From Mycobacterium asiaticum (GTDB lineage: Bacteria > Actinomycetota > Actinomycetes > Mycobacteriales > Mycobacteriaceae): a stretch of DNA of 64,000 bases. The stretch spans positions 1-64,000 of the forward strand of contig NZ_LZMH01000083.1 of NCBI RefSeq assembly GCF_001673635.1. Reading direction: 5' to 3'. The translations under genes and the position numbers were made by a program. Numbering within the stretch: the stretch's first letter is position 1; every line of letters begins with the position of its first letter. Of the stretch, positions 27,528 through 36,906 are shown in pieces. The notes beneath the pieces are model-generated. The model did no database searches. It was not told the DNA's origin and saw nothing but the letters and a program-made list of their open reading frames with translations.

Positions 27528-28543
27528 TACTTAACTGTGGGTAGGTCGGGGCTGGACACGTCATAGGTGCGGCCCGGCTGCGTCAGCAACGCCGACAGCT
27601 TCTCGGCCTTCTCGTCGGCCCGGTCGGTGGTTCCCCAGATCACCACCCGCCCGTCGGACAGGGTGAGCGTGATCGACGACACCGACGGGGCCGCGATCCG
27701 GCCCACCTGACCGGCGACCTCCGGCCGCAGCGCCATCAGCACCTTCAACGCCGCCAGGGTGGCGGGATCGGTGGGGCCAGGGTTTTCGACCTCGATATAG
27801 GGCAGCGCCGGCGGCGGCGGATCGGTCGCGAAATCAACACCGTCGCGATCGAACAAATGCGGGCCGTCCGGAAAGTCCTTCACCACCACCGGGACCCGCT
27901 CCACGATGGTGATCCGCAGCGCCGACGGATACTGCCGCTGCACCCGCGCGCTGGCCACCCGCCGGATGGCCGCCACCCGGTCGGCGACCTCATTGGTGTT
28001 GATCTGCAGCAGCGGCGTGCCGATCCGCACCCGTGCGGCGTCCAGCACGTCCTCCCGGGTCACCACGCCGGTGCCGGTGACGACGATGCTGCGGGCCGAC
28101 ATCGCCGGCGTGAAATAGAGGATCAGCGCCAGGCCGACGCCGACCACCAGCAGCAGGATCGTCGCCAGCAGCATCTTCAAGCCCCGAACAACCCCGCGCG
28201 CAACGGGTTTGGGCTCGGTGTGGACGTGGCCCCGGGCGCGCCGCTTGGCCTCGCGGCGGGCATGTTCGATCGCCATGGCGCGGGCCTGGGCGGCGCGGCG
28301 TTCGGCGCGCTCGCGGCGGGCACGCCGGCGCGGACCCTCGAAGTCCTCTTCTTTACCGGGGTCCGAAGCGACCTCGGAGCCCGGCTCGGCCTGTTCCTGG
28401 GTCTGCGCGGTGGTGATCGGTTCGGTGGCCGACTCCTCGGCGGCGTTCGCCTCGGCGGCCGGCTCCGCCGGTTCTGCGGCCGGCTCCTGGGCCGGGCCGT
28501 TCGCCACCAGGTCGGTCGGCTGACCGTCGGGGGGCTCGGTCAC
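27527..28543 (-). CDS. ftsQ: Cell division protein FtsQ
   Basis: 338 residues, GTG start overlapping the murC stop (GTGA). A single-pass membrane divisome protein. About 115 cytoplasmic residues, Glu/Ala-rich then strongly basic (RRRARRERAERRAAQARAM), precede one membrane helix (LLATILLLVVGVGLALILYF). The periplasmic POTRA domain starts at ARSIVVTGTGVVTREDVL and the beta domain follows (YPSALRITIVERVPVVV, ITLTLSDGRVVIWG). The long cytoplasmic head is typical of actinobacteria. It is the last gene before the strong terminator hairpin. Confidence 0.96.
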   Translation of the reverse strand: MTEPPDGQPTDLVANGPAQEPAAEPAEPAAEANAAEESATEPITTAQTQEQAEPGSEVASDPGKEEDFEGPRRRARRERAERRAAQARAMAIEHARREAKRRARGHVHTEPKPVARGVVRGLKMLLATILLLVVGVGLALILYFTPAMSARSIVVTGTGVVTREDVLDAARVRIGTPLLQINTNEVADRVAAIRRVASARVQRQYPSALRITIVERVPVVVKDFPDGPHLFDRDGVDFATDPPPPALPYIEVENPGPTDPATLAALKVLMALRPEVAGQVGRIAAPSVSSITLTLSDGRVVIWGTTDRADEKAEKLSALLTQPGRTYDVSSPDLPTVK

Positions 28544-30006
28544 TGCAGGACCCCCGGGCGCCCGGGCGCGCCGCGGTTTGCCCGCAGCCGCAGCTCGGTC
28601 ACGATCTCAGGCCCCAGCATGGTCACGTCGCCTGCGCCCATGGTGACGACGACGTCGCCGGCACCGGCTGCAGCGGCCACCTGCCGCGCCACCGTGGAGA
28701 AGTCCGGCAGGTAATGGACGGGCACGCCGACGTGTTCGGCGACGCTGGCGCCGCTGATGCCGGCCAGCGGCTGCTCGCGCGCACCGTACACGTCGAGCAC
28801 GAACACCTCGTCCGCACCGTTCAGCGCCGCACCGAACTCCTGAGCGAAAGCCTTTGTGCGCGAATACAAGTGCGGCTGAAACACCACCAGGGACCGGCCG
28901 CCGCCGCTCTGCTGGACCAGCGCTCGCACCGCGGCCAGGGTGGCGGCGATCTCGGTCGGATGGTGGGCGTAGTCGTCGAACACCCGCACCCCGTGCGCGG
29001 TGCCGACCAGTTCGAAGCGGCGGCGCACGCCTTCGAATGCGGCCAATCCGTCCAGCACGTCCTCGACCGGCGCGCCGATCTCGGTGGCGGCCAGCAGCGC
29101 GGCCAGCGCGTTGAGAGCCATGTGCCGACCGGGCACCGACAACCGCATCACCCGCTGTTGGGCCTCGCCGGCGAGCCGAATGTGCGCGACGGCTTCGGTG
29201 CCGCGTTGCTCCCAGGACACCAGGGTCGCGGCCTGCGGCTCGGACAAGTTGGACACCGACCCGTAGCGCAGCACCCGGATCCCCAGCTCGGCGGTGCGTT
29301 GGGCCAGCGCGGCTGAGCCCGGGTCGTCGGTGCACACCACCAGGGCGCCCCCGGGCGCAAGCCGCTCCACGAACGAGTCGAACACCCCGACGTAGGCGTC
29401 GGTGCTGCCGTAGAAGTCCAGGTGGTCGGACTCGATATTGGTGACGACGGCGACGTTCGGGGTGTATTCCAGCAGGGTGCCGTCGCTCTCGTCGGCCTCG
29501 GCGACGAAGTAGTCGCCGCTGCCGTGGTGGGCGTTGGTGCCGGCCTCCCCCAGCTCGCCACCGACCGCGAACGACGGGTCGCGCCCGCAGTGCTGCAGCG
29601 CGACGATCAGCATCGAGGTCGTGGTCGTCTTGCCGTGCGTGCCGGTGACCATCAGGGTGGTCCGCCCGGCCATGAGCTTGGCCAGCACCGCCGGGCGCAA
29701 CACCACGGGAATGCCGCGACGACGTGCCTCGACCAGTTCCGGGTTGGTCTTCGGAATGGCGGCGTGGGTGGTGATCACCGCGGTGACGCCGCCGGGCAGT
29801 AGATCCAGCGACGACGCGTCGTGACCGATGCGGATCAGCGCGCCGCGCGCCCGCAGCGCGTGGATCCCCCGCGACTCCTTGGCATCCGACCCCGAGACCA
29901 GCCCGCCCCGATCCAGCAGGATGCGGGCGACGCCGGACATGCCGGCTCCGCCGATGCCGACCATGTGCACCCGCTGCAGCTCGGCGGGCAACTGCTCGGC
30001 GGTCAC
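28540..30006 (-). CDS. murC: UDP-N-acetylmuramate--L-alanine ligase
   Basis: 488 residues, GTG start overlapping the murG stop. Adds L-Ala to UDP-MurNAc using ATP in the cytosol. Mur-ligase features: HMVGIGGAGMSGVA (N-terminal UDP-binding domain), VTGTHGKTTTTSML (P-loop), DESDGTLLEYTPNVAVVTNIESDHLD, HMALNALAALLA, DDYAHHPTEIAATLAAVR and VVFQPHLYSRT. All domains are complete. It is coupled to murG and ftsQ by 4-base overlaps. Confidence 0.98.
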   Translation of the reverse strand: MTAEQLPAELQRVHMVGIGGAGMSGVARILLDRGGLVSGSDAKESRGIHALRARGALIRIGHDASSLDLLPGGVTAVITTHAAIPKTNPELVEARRRGIPVVLRPAVLAKLMAGRTTLMVTGTHGKTTTTSMLIVALQHCGRDPSFAVGGELGEAGTNAHHGSGDYFVAEADESDGTLLEYTPNVAVVTNIESDHLDFYGSTDAYVGVFDSFVERLAPGGALVVCTDDPGSAALAQRTAELGIRVLRYGSVSNLSEPQAATLVSWEQRGTEAVAHIRLAGEAQQRVMRLSVPGRHMALNALAALLAATEIGAPVEDVLDGLAAFEGVRRRFELVGTAHGVRVFDDYAHHPTEIAATLAAVRALVQQSGGGRSLVVFQPHLYSRTKAFAQEFGAALNGADEVFVLDVYGAREQPLAGISGASVAEHVGVPVHYLPDFSTVARQVAAAAGAGDVVVTMGAGDVTMLGPEIVTELRLRANRGAPGRPGVLQ

Positions 30007-31202
30007 GGCCGGCCCCCGGCCGACCGGCTCGACGGGGTCCGGCGGGCCAGCTCGAGCGCCGCCTGGGCGACCTGCTGCGCCGCGTCGCGGTGTCCGACCT
30101 GCGCCGCGGCGGTGGTCATCGCTGCCAGCCGGGGGGCATCGGTGAGCAGCCCGGCCACTTCCCGCGCCACCAGTTCCGGTGTCAGGTCGGCGTCGGCGAC
30201 CAGCATGCCGCCGCCGGCGTTGACGACCGGCAGCGCGTTGAGGCGCTGCTCACCGTTGCCGATCGGCAGCGGCACGTAGATGGCCGGCAGCCCGACGGCC
30301 GAAACCTCGGCCACCGTCATCGCACCGGATCGGCAGATCGCCAGGTCGGCGGCGGAGTAGGCCAGGTCCATCCGGTCCAGGTAGGGCACCGCGACGTAGG
30401 GCGGGTCGCCGGGATCGGGTGTGCGCAGCTCAAGGGTGTTCTTGGGGCCGTGCGCGTGCAGGACGGACACGCCCGCCGCGGCCAGATCGGTGGCGGCCGC
30501 CGACACCGCTCGGTTCAGCGACACCGCGCCCTGCGAACCGCCGAACACCAGCAACACCCGCGCGTCGTCGGCGAAGCCGAAGTGAGCGCGGGCCTCGGCC
30601 CGCAACGCGGTCCGGTCCAGCGCCGTGATCGTCGCCCGCACCGGTACTCCGACCACCTCGGCGCGCCGCAGCCCCGAATCGGGCACCGCGGACAGGATGC
30701 GGTCCGCGCTGCGGGCGCCGACGCGGTTGGCGATCCCGGCTCGCGCATTGGCTTCGTGGATCACCACCGGGATGCGGCGGCGCCGTCCCCCGGGCAATCC
30801 GCGGGCGGCCAGGTAGGCGGGCAGCGCCACGTAGCCGCCGAAACCAACGACGACGTCGGCTTGCACGTTGTCCAGCACCGCCCGGGTCTCGCGCACCGCG
30901 CGCCAGACCCGCGGTGGCAGCCGGGCCAGGTCGCCGCTGGGTTTGCGCGGCAACGGCACCGGCGTGATCAGCTCGAGGTCATAGCCGCGTTCGGGCACCA
31001 GCCGCGTCTCCAGCCCGCGGGCGGTGCCCAGGGCGGTGATCCGGACCCGCGGCTCCAGCGCGGTCAGCGCGTCGGCGACGGCCATCGCGGGCTCCACGTG
31101 GCCGGCGGTGCCACCGCCGGCAAGCACCACCGATAACGCGGCACCGGCGGGCAGGGGATGAGCCCCTAGCCCGCCGGCCGATTGCCTGACCTGGTCATTC
31201 AC
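30003..31202 (-). CDS. murG: UDP-GlcNAc:lipid I N-acetylglucosaminyltransferase
   Basis: 399 residues from GTG 31202, which overlaps the ftsW stop as GTGA; the longer upstream frame is the ftsW shadow. Transfers GlcNAc from UDP-GlcNAc to lipid I at the inner membrane face, giving lipid II. GT28 features: VVLAGGGTAGHVEPAMAVA near the N-terminus, VVGFGGYVALPAYLAA, HEANARAGIANRVGA, LVFGGSQGAVSLN, and CRSGAMTVAEVSAVGLPAIYVPLPIGNGEQRLNA for the nucleotide sugar. A 24-residue N-terminal extension precedes the first strand. Confidence 0.97.
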   Translation of the reverse strand: MNDQVRQSAGGLGAHPLPAGAALSVVLAGGGTAGHVEPAMAVADALTALEPRVRITALGTARGLETRLVPERGYDLELITPVPLPRKPSGDLARLPPRVWRAVRETRAVLDNVQADVVVGFGGYVALPAYLAARGLPGGRRRRIPVVIHEANARAGIANRVGARSADRILSAVPDSGLRRAEVVGVPVRATITALDRTALRAEARAHFGFADDARVLLVFGGSQGAVSLNRAVSAAATDLAAAGVSVLHAHGPKNTLELRTPDPGDPPYVAVPYLDRMDLAYSAADLAICRSGAMTVAEVSAVGLPAIYVPLPIGNGEQRLNALPVVNAGGGMLVADADLTPELVAREVAGLLTDAPRLAAMTTAAAQVGHRDAAQQVAQAALELARRTPSSRSAGGRP

Positions 31203-32860
31203 CCGTAACGCTGACCTTCCAATGCACGCACGCGCCGGCTGCGGCGCGGGCCGGCGTACTGCTGACCCGCTCCATTTTGCCTTTCCCGCAAATGAGCGGT
31301 ACCCCCAGATCGGCGGTTGGACCGATCCGCCGAACGCGACACCGCCGGCTGCGGCCGCCCGCCCGCCCGCCGGGTCGCCTCGCGGGGTGCGCGGCGGGCC
31401 GGCTGTGGGGCCGGCTTGGGGTGCGGGCGCTTGCGGTCGCGGAACGCCTCGAGACGGCTCGGCGAGTACGGCTCGGGCAGCGGCAACCGCAGCAACCGAT
31501 TGACCTTGTCGTCGCGCCCAGCCCGCAACGCCGCCACCGCCTCGGGTTCGTGCCGGGCGGCGCTGGCGATGATGCCGATCTGGGTCAGTGTCGCCGCCGT
31601 GGACGTCCCACCCGCGGAGATCAGCGGCAGCTGCAGGCCGGTGACCGGCAGCAACCCGATCACATAGCCGATGTTGATGAACGCCTGGCCCAGCACCCAC
31701 AGGGTGGTGGTCGCGGTCAGCAGGCGCAGGAACGGGTCGGCCGAGCGTCGCGCGATCCGCATGCCGGTGTAGGCGAACAGCCCGAACAGGCCCAGCAGAC
31801 CGACCGCCCCGATCAGGCCCAGCTCCTCGCCGATGATCGCGAAGATGAAGTCGTTGTGCGCGTTGGGCAGATAGTTCCACTTCGCCACGCCCTGGCCCAG
31901 GCCGTCACCGAAGATGCCGCCGTGGGCCAGCGCGTACTTGGCCTGCCGGGCCTGGTAGCCGGAGTCCATCGGGTCGTCTTCGGGGTTGAGCCAGGACCGC
32001 ACCCGGTCCGACCGGTAGCCGGCCGACACCGCCAGTATTCCGCCGGCGACGAAGACCAGCGCCAAGGAGGCGAGGAACACCTTCAGCGGGAACCCGGCGT
32101 ACCAGAGCAAACCGAGCAGGATGATGCCCAGCGAGACCGTCTGGCCCAGGTCGGGCTGCAGCACGATCAGCGTCAGCGCCACGATCGCGGCCGGCACCAG
32201 CGGGATCAGCATCTCGCGCAACGAGGCCCGCTCCATGCGCCGGGCGGCCAGCAGGTGCGCACCCCAGATCGCGAACGCCATCTTGGTCAACTCGGAGGGC
32301 TGCATGGAGAATCCGGCGATCACGAACCAACCGCGGGAGCCGTTGGCCTCCTTGCCGATTCCCGGGACGAGCACCAGAACCAGCAACACGATGGTGAACG
32401 CGAAGCTGGAGAACGCAATGCGCCGCATGAACCGCACCGACATCCGCAAGGCGACGTAGCAGCCGATCAGGCCCACAACCGTCCACATCACCTGCTTGCC
32501 GAAGATCACCCACGCCGACCCGTCGTCGTCGTAGGACCGCACCCCGGACGCGGACAACACCATGATCAGGCCCAGCGTGGTCAGCAACGCGGCGACAGCG
32601 ATGATCAGGTGGAACGACGTCATGGGGCGGCCCAGCCAGGCGCCGAAGCGGGTGCGCGGGCCGACACGTTCGGGTTTGGGCGTTTTGTCGGACACCTTTT
32701 CGGCCGGTGTCCCGGCGTCCGGGTCGGAGGCTGTCTCGGGAACCGGTTCGGGGTCCCCCACCTCGTCCTGAGCCTCGTCCTGCGCGTCCGCCGACGCGTC
32801 CGCCTCGAGCACTTGCTCTGCCTTGTCCCGGCGACGAAGCCGGGAGAATGCCTTAGCCAC
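31199..32860 (-). CDS. ftsW: Septal peptidoglycan polymerase FtsW (SEDS family)
   Basis: 553 residues, GTG start 5 bases after the murD stop. SEDS glycosyltransferase that polymerises lipid II with PbpB. About 75 acidic N-terminal cytoplasmic residues are followed by ten membrane segments. Signature stretches: GSRGWFVIAGFSMQPSELTK, LQPDLGQTVSLGIILL, the periplasmic loop with catalytic-type Asp in LNPEDDPMDSGYQARQAKYAL, LPNAHNDFIFAIIGEELG and LPLISAGGTSTAATLTQIG. The Arg/Pro-rich C-terminal tail (~120 residues) contains a segment encoded by a 24-base motif also found at 53227-53250. Confidence 0.97.
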   Translation of the reverse strand: MAKAFSRLRRRDKAEQVLEADASADAQDEAQDEVGDPEPVPETASDPDAGTPAEKVSDKTPKPERVGPRTRFGAWLGRPMTSFHLIIAVAALLTTLGLIMVLSASGVRSYDDDGSAWVIFGKQVMWTVVGLIGCYVALRMSVRFMRRIAFSSFAFTIVLLVLVLVPGIGKEANGSRGWFVIAGFSMQPSELTKMAFAIWGAHLLAARRMERASLREMLIPLVPAAIVALTLIVLQPDLGQTVSLGIILLGLLWYAGFPLKVFLASLALVFVAGGILAVSAGYRSDRVRSWLNPEDDPMDSGYQARQAKYALAHGGIFGDGLGQGVAKWNYLPNAHNDFIFAIIGEELGLIGAVGLLGLFGLFAYTGMRIARRSADPFLRLLTATTTLWVLGQAFINIGYVIGLLPVTGLQLPLISAGGTSTAATLTQIGIIASAARHEPEAVAALRAGRDDKVNRLLRLPLPEPYSPSRLEAFRDRKRPHPKPAPQPARRAPREATRRAGGRPQPAVSRSADRSNRRSGGTAHLRERQNGAGQQYAGPRRSRRVRALEGQRYG

Positions 32861-32865
32861 CCCGC

Positions 32866-34317
32866 CTACCGAGCCGCGGCGCGTACGGCGGACGCGAAGG
32901 CGTCGCCACGTGCGGCGTATCCGCTGAACTGGTCGAACGACGCGCCGGCCGGCGCCAGCAACACCGTGTCGCCGGGTTTGGCCAACTCCCGGGCCGCGGC
33001 CACCGCGGCGGTCATCACGCGAGTACCGATGGTCTCAGCACCGTCATTCACTTGTGTCACATTTGTAACAAGAGCCTCAGCAGTCGCATGCATCTCAACA
33101 TCCTCGCCTGTAACAACCTGTACGACGGGGACATCGGGCGCGTGTCGTGATAACGCCTCGGCAACCTCTGCGCGATCGCGGCCGATGAGCACCGCCCCGA
33201 CCAGCCGCGACGCGATGCGCGAGACCTCCGCGTCCACGGATGCTCCCTTGAGCAGGCCGCCGGCCAGCCACACCACCCGCGGGTAGGCCAGCACGGACGC
33301 TTCGGCGGCGTGCGGGTTGGTGGCCTTGGAATCGTCGACATAGGTGACGCCGTCGACGACGGCCACCACCTCGGAACGATGCCGGCCGAGTTTGAAGGCG
33401 ACCAGCGCCCGAGCTATCGCCTCGGCGGGCACCCCGACGCTGCGTGCGAGCGCGGCCGCCGCCAGGGCGTCGAGCACACCGACGGGCCCCGGCACGGGCA
33501 GCGAAGAAACCGGTAGCAACGGCAATTCGTCGGCGAACGCGCGGTCGACCAGCTGCCCGTCGCGGACGCCGAGCTCCCCCTCCCCCGGTTCGCCCAGCCG
33601 GAAGCCGACGCGGATCGGGGCCGGGGCGGTCTCGCGCAGGGCGGCCGCCCGGGCGTCATCCAGCCCGAGAACGGCGACCCGCCCGGTCAGCACCCGCGCC
33701 TTGGCCGCGGTGTAGTCGGCCATGGTGTGGTGCCAGTCCAGGTGGTCCTCGGCGATGTTGAGCACCACGCCGGCCTCGGGCCGCAACGAGGGTGCCCAGA
33801 ACAGCTGGAAGCTGGACAGCTCCACGGCCAGCACATCGGCGGGCTGGTCCAGCACATCGAGCACCGGGTCGCCGATGTTGCCGCACAGCAGGCTGCGCAG
33901 CCCGCCGGCCACCAGCATGTCGTGCAGCATCGACGTGGTGGTGGTCTTGCCGTTGGTCCCGGTGACCACCAGCCAGCGCCGCGGCGGCCCGTAGTGCCCG
34001 GCGGCGTCGAGCCGCCAGGCCAGCTCGACGTCGCCCCAGATGGGCACGCCCGCCGCGGCGGCGGAGGCCAGCACCGGCGTGGTCGGCTGGAAACCGGGAC
34101 TGGTCACCACCAGCGCGAATTCGGCGATCCGGTTGGCCGCGGTGGCAGGGTCCAGCGTCGCCACGCCGTTGTCGGCGTGCGGGGCCAGCATCGCGGGATC
34201 GTCGTCGCACAGCGTCGGCGCGGCACCGAACCGGGTCAGGGCGGCCAGCAGCGCACGGCCGGTCACCCGCGCCCCGGCGATCAGCACCGGCGCACCGGGC
34301 GCCAAGGGGTCCAACAC
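32866..34317 (-). CDS. murD: UDP-N-acetylmuramoyl-L-alanine--D-glutamate ligase
   Basis: 483 residues from GTG 34317 (VLDPLAPGAPVLIAGARVTG), one base after the mraY stop; GTG 34347 would overlap mraY by 29 bases and is less likely. Adds D-Glu to UDP-MurNAc-L-Ala. Features: WLVVTGTNGKTTTTSML (P-loop), AVELSSFQL, NIAEDHLDWHHTM, GRHRSEVVAVVDGVTYVDDSKATNPHAA and LLAPAGASFDQFSGYAARG. A stretch near residues 400-425 is encoded by DNA of clearly lower GC (33044-33120) and is a variable loop. Confidence 0.97.
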   Translation of the reverse strand: MLDPLAPGAPVLIAGARVTGRALLAALTRFGAAPTLCDDDPAMLAPHADNGVATLDPATAANRIAEFALVVTSPGFQPTTPVLASAAAAGVPIWGDVELAWRLDAAGHYGPPRRWLVVTGTNGKTTTTSMLHDMLVAGGLRSLLCGNIGDPVLDVLDQPADVLAVELSSFQLFWAPSLRPEAGVVLNIAEDHLDWHHTMADYTAAKARVLTGRVAVLGLDDARAAALRETAPAPIRVGFRLGEPGEGELGVRDGQLVDRAFADELPLLPVSSLPVPGPVGVLDALAAAALARSVGVPAEAIARALVAFKLGRHRSEVVAVVDGVTYVDDSKATNPHAAEASVLAYPRVVWLAGGLLKGASVDAEVSRIASRLVGAVLIGRDRAEVAEALSRHAPDVPVVQVVTGEDVEMHATAEALVTNVTQVNDGAETIGTRVMTAAVAAARELAKPGDTVLLAPAGASFDQFSGYAARGDAFASAVRAAAR

Positions 34318-34318
34318 G

Positions 34319-35398
34319 TCAGGCGCCGATCGTGGAAAGCCACTCACCGTAGAACAGGGCGACCCCCAGCCCGCAGGTGATCGCGGTGAGCAACCAGAAC
34401 CGGATGATCACCGTGGTTTCGGCCCAGCCGACCAGCTCGAAGTGGTGGTGGAACGGGGCCATCCGGAACACCCGGCGACCGGTGGTGCGGAAGGCCAGGA
34501 TCTGTAGCACCACCGAGGTGACCTCGGCGACGAACAGCGAACCGAGCACGACGGCGAGCATCTCGGTGCGGCTGGTCACCGACAACCCGGCGATGATGCC
34601 GCCGAGCGCCAGCGACCCGGTGTCACCCATGAAGATCTTGGCCGGCGCGGCATTCCACCACAGAAAGCCGATGCAGGCTCCGGCGGTGGCGGCGGCGATC
34701 AGCGCCAAGTCCAGCGGGTCGCGCACGTTGTAGCAGGCCAAGCCCGGCGCAGTGACGCAGGCGTTGCGGTACTGCCAGAAGGTGATCAGCACGTAGGCGC
34801 CGGTGACCATCGCCATGCAGCCCGCGGCCAAGCCGTCCAGCCCGTCGGTGAAATTGACCGCGTTCGACCAGGCGCTGACCACGACGACGCAGAACAGCAC
34901 GAACACCGCCGGCGCGAAGGTCACGGTGGCGATCTCGCGCACGTAGGAAAGGTCGGCGCTGGCCGGGGTCAGCCCGGCGTTGTTGGGAAACTGCAGCACC
35001 AGCACCGCGAACAGCACGGCCGCGCTGATCTGCCCGATGGTCTTGGCCGTCTTGTTCAGACCCAGGTTGCGCGAGCGGCGGATCTTGATCAGGTCGTCGA
35101 TGAACCCGACACCGCCCAGCGCGGTCGCCAACAGCAGCACCAGCAGCCCGGAGGCGGACACGCCCTCGCCGTCGAACGCCAGCCCGGCGAGGTGGGCGCC
35201 CAGGTAGCCGGCCCAGATGCCGGCCAGGATGGCCACTCCACCCATCGACGGAGTGCCGCGTTTGCTGTGGTGGGTGGGCGGGCCATCCTCGCGGACCTGG
35301 TGACCGAACCCCTGTTTGGTGAACAGCCGGATCAGCGCGGGGGTGAGCAGGATGGACACGGTCACCGCGATGGCGACGGCGATCAGGATCTGTCTCAC
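34319..35398 (-). CDS. mraY: Phospho-N-acetylmuramoyl-pentapeptide transferase
   Basis: 359 residues, GTG start overlapping the murF stop (GTGA). Transfers phospho-MurNAc-pentapeptide to decaprenyl phosphate, making lipid I. Polytopic, about ten membrane helices. Family signatures: HHSKRGTPSMGGVAIL, GGVGFIDDLIKI (Asp-Asp), NAVNFTDGLDGLAAG, FLWWNAAPAKIFMGDTGSLALGG (catalytic Asp) and FRMAPFHHHFELVGW (HHH). Length equals that of Mtb MurX, the other name for this gene. It is the target class of tunicamycin/capuramycin-type inhibitors. Confidence 0.98.
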   Translation of the reverse strand: MRQILIAVAIAVTVSILLTPALIRLFTKQGFGHQVREDGPPTHHSKRGTPSMGGVAILAGIWAGYLGAHLAGLAFDGEGVSASGLLVLLLATALGGVGFIDDLIKIRRSRNLGLNKTAKTIGQISAAVLFAVLVLQFPNNAGLTPASADLSYVREIATVTFAPAVFVLFCVVVVSAWSNAVNFTDGLDGLAAGCMAMVTGAYVLITFWQYRNACVTAPGLACYNVRDPLDLALIAAATAGACIGFLWWNAAPAKIFMGDTGSLALGGIIAGLSVTSRTEMLAVVLGSLFVAEVTSVVLQILAFRTTGRRVFRMAPFHHHFELVGWAETTVIIRFWLLTAITCGLGVALFYGEWLSTIGA

Positions 35399-36906
35399 TG
35401 GCGGGCCGCCCCCTGGTCGCCGGTCGCGACGAGCGCGTCGGCCAGCGCCCCCAGCCCGGCCGAGTTGGACGCCTTGACCAGCACCACGTCCCCGGGCTGC
35501 ACCTCGGCGCGCAGCAGCGCCAAGGCGGCGTCGCGGTCCGGCACGCTGACGGCCTCGCTCCCCCAGGAGCCCTCCATCACAGCTCCCTGGTGCATGGCGC
35601 TCATCGGCCTCCCGGTTCCCACGACAACGAGTCGAGACACATCTAATCGCACCGCGAGCCGGCCGACGCGATCGTGCTCGGATATCGCGTCGTCCCCGAG
35701 TTCGGCCATCTCACCCAGCACCGCCCAGCTGCGGCGGGCCGCCGCGGCGGGGTCCGAGCCGCCGCGCGCGATCCAGGCCAGCGCCTGCAATCCGGCCCGC
35801 ATTGAGTCCGGGTTGGCGTTGTAGGCGTCGTCGATCACCGTCACCCCGTCGGCGCGGGTGGTGACCTGCATCCGGTGCCGCGACACCGGACCCGCCGCGG
35901 CGAGCGCGCTCGCGACCTGATCGATGCCGGCACCGCATTCCAGCGCCACCGCGGCGGCGCACAGCGCGTTGCTGACCTGGTGGTCGCCGTACACCCCGAG
36001 CTGGATGTCGGCCTGCTCGTCACCGGCGTGCAGGGTGAACTGCGGCCTGGCCAGTTCGTCCAGCGTCACCGGGCCGGCCCAGATATCACCCCGGGCGCTG
36101 CGGCTGACCCGGACCACCCGGGCCGCGGTCACGTCCGCCATCGCCGCCACGGCCGGGTCATCAGCATTGAGAATGACCACCCCGGACGACGGAACGGATT
36201 GCGGCAGTTCGGATTTGGTGCGCGCGATGGCTTCGCGGGAGCCGAACTCGCCGAGGTGCGCGGTGCCGACGTTGAGGACCACGCCGATCGACGGCGGCGC
36301 GATCTCGGCCAGCGCGGCGATATTACCGGGGTGCCGCGCTGACATCTCCAGAATCAGGTAGTCGGTGTCGCGGGTGGCCCGCAGCACCGTCCAGGGATGA
36401 CCCAGCTCGTTGTTGAACGATCCGGGCGGGGCCACTACCTCACCCAACGGGGCCAGCACCGTGGCCACCAGGTCCTTGGTAGAGGTCTTGCCCGACGAGC
36501 CGGTGATCCCGATGATCGTCAGCCCGCCCGCGACCAGCTCTACGGCCACCTTCCGGGCCAGCCGGGCCAGCGCGGCCAGCACCGCCGCGCCCGATCCGTC
36601 GGCGTCGTGCTCGAGCACTCCGGCCCGGTCGTCGGCCGCGGCCCGCGGGGCCACCACGATGGCGGGGACCCCGACCGGACGGGCGGCCAGCACCGCGACG
36701 GCGCCCGCCGCCACCGCTGAGGCCGCGTGGTCGTGCCCATCGGCGCGGGCGCCGGGCAGCGCCAGGAACAGACCGCCCGGGCCGACTGCGCGCGAGTCGA
36801 ACTCGACGGTGCCGGTGACGCGGGTGGCCGCGGCGCGCTCCGGGTCGATGTCGGACAGGGTCCCGCCGACGATGTCGGCGATCTCGGCGATGGTCAGGTC
36901 GATCAT
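35395..36906 (-). CDS. murF: UDP-MurNAc-tripeptide--D-alanyl-D-alanine ligase
   Basis: 503 residues, ATG start overlapping the murE stop as ATGA. Adds D-Ala-D-Ala to complete the UDP-MurNAc pentapeptide. Features: VEFDSRAVGPGGLFLALPG, IGITGSSGKTSTKDL (P-loop), FNNELGHPWTVL, LILEMSARHPGNI, VLNVGTAHLGEFGSREAIARTKSEL, YGDHQVSNALCAAAVAL, IDDAYNANPDSMRAGL and VLVKASNSAGLG. All Mur-ligase domains are complete. It is coupled to murE and mraY by 4-base overlaps. Confidence 0.98.
   Translation of the reverse strand: MIDLTIAEIADIVGGTLSDIDPERAAATRVTGTVEFDSRAVGPGGLFLALPGARADGHDHAASAVAAGAVAVLAARPVGVPAIVVAPRAAADDRAGVLEHDADGSGAAVLAALARLARKVAVELVAGGLTIIGITGSSGKTSTKDLVATVLAPLGEVVAPPGSFNNELGHPWTVLRATRDTDYLILEMSARHPGNIAALAEIAPPSIGVVLNVGTAHLGEFGSREAIARTKSELPQSVPSSGVVILNADDPAVAAMADVTAARVVRVSRSARGDIWAGPVTLDELARPQFTLHAGDEQADIQLGVYGDHQVSNALCAAAVALECGAGIDQVASALAAAGPVSRHRMQVTTRADGVTVIDDAYNANPDSMRAGLQALAWIARGGSDPAAAARRSWAVLGEMAELGDDAISEHDRVGRLAVRLDVSRLVVVGTGRPMSAMHQGAVMEGSWGSEAVSVPDRDAALALLRAEVQPGDVVLVKASNSAGLGALADALVATGDQGAARQ

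Noticed and set aside
30003..31880. Long N-terminal extension of murG
   Set aside because: Extension overlaps ftsW out of frame; the GTGA overlap at 31199-31202 fixes the start.
31277..33286. 669-residue plus-strand frame opposite ftsW/murD
   Set aside because: Covers two well-identified genes on the other strand and has the Gln/Arg/His-rich composition of antisense frames.
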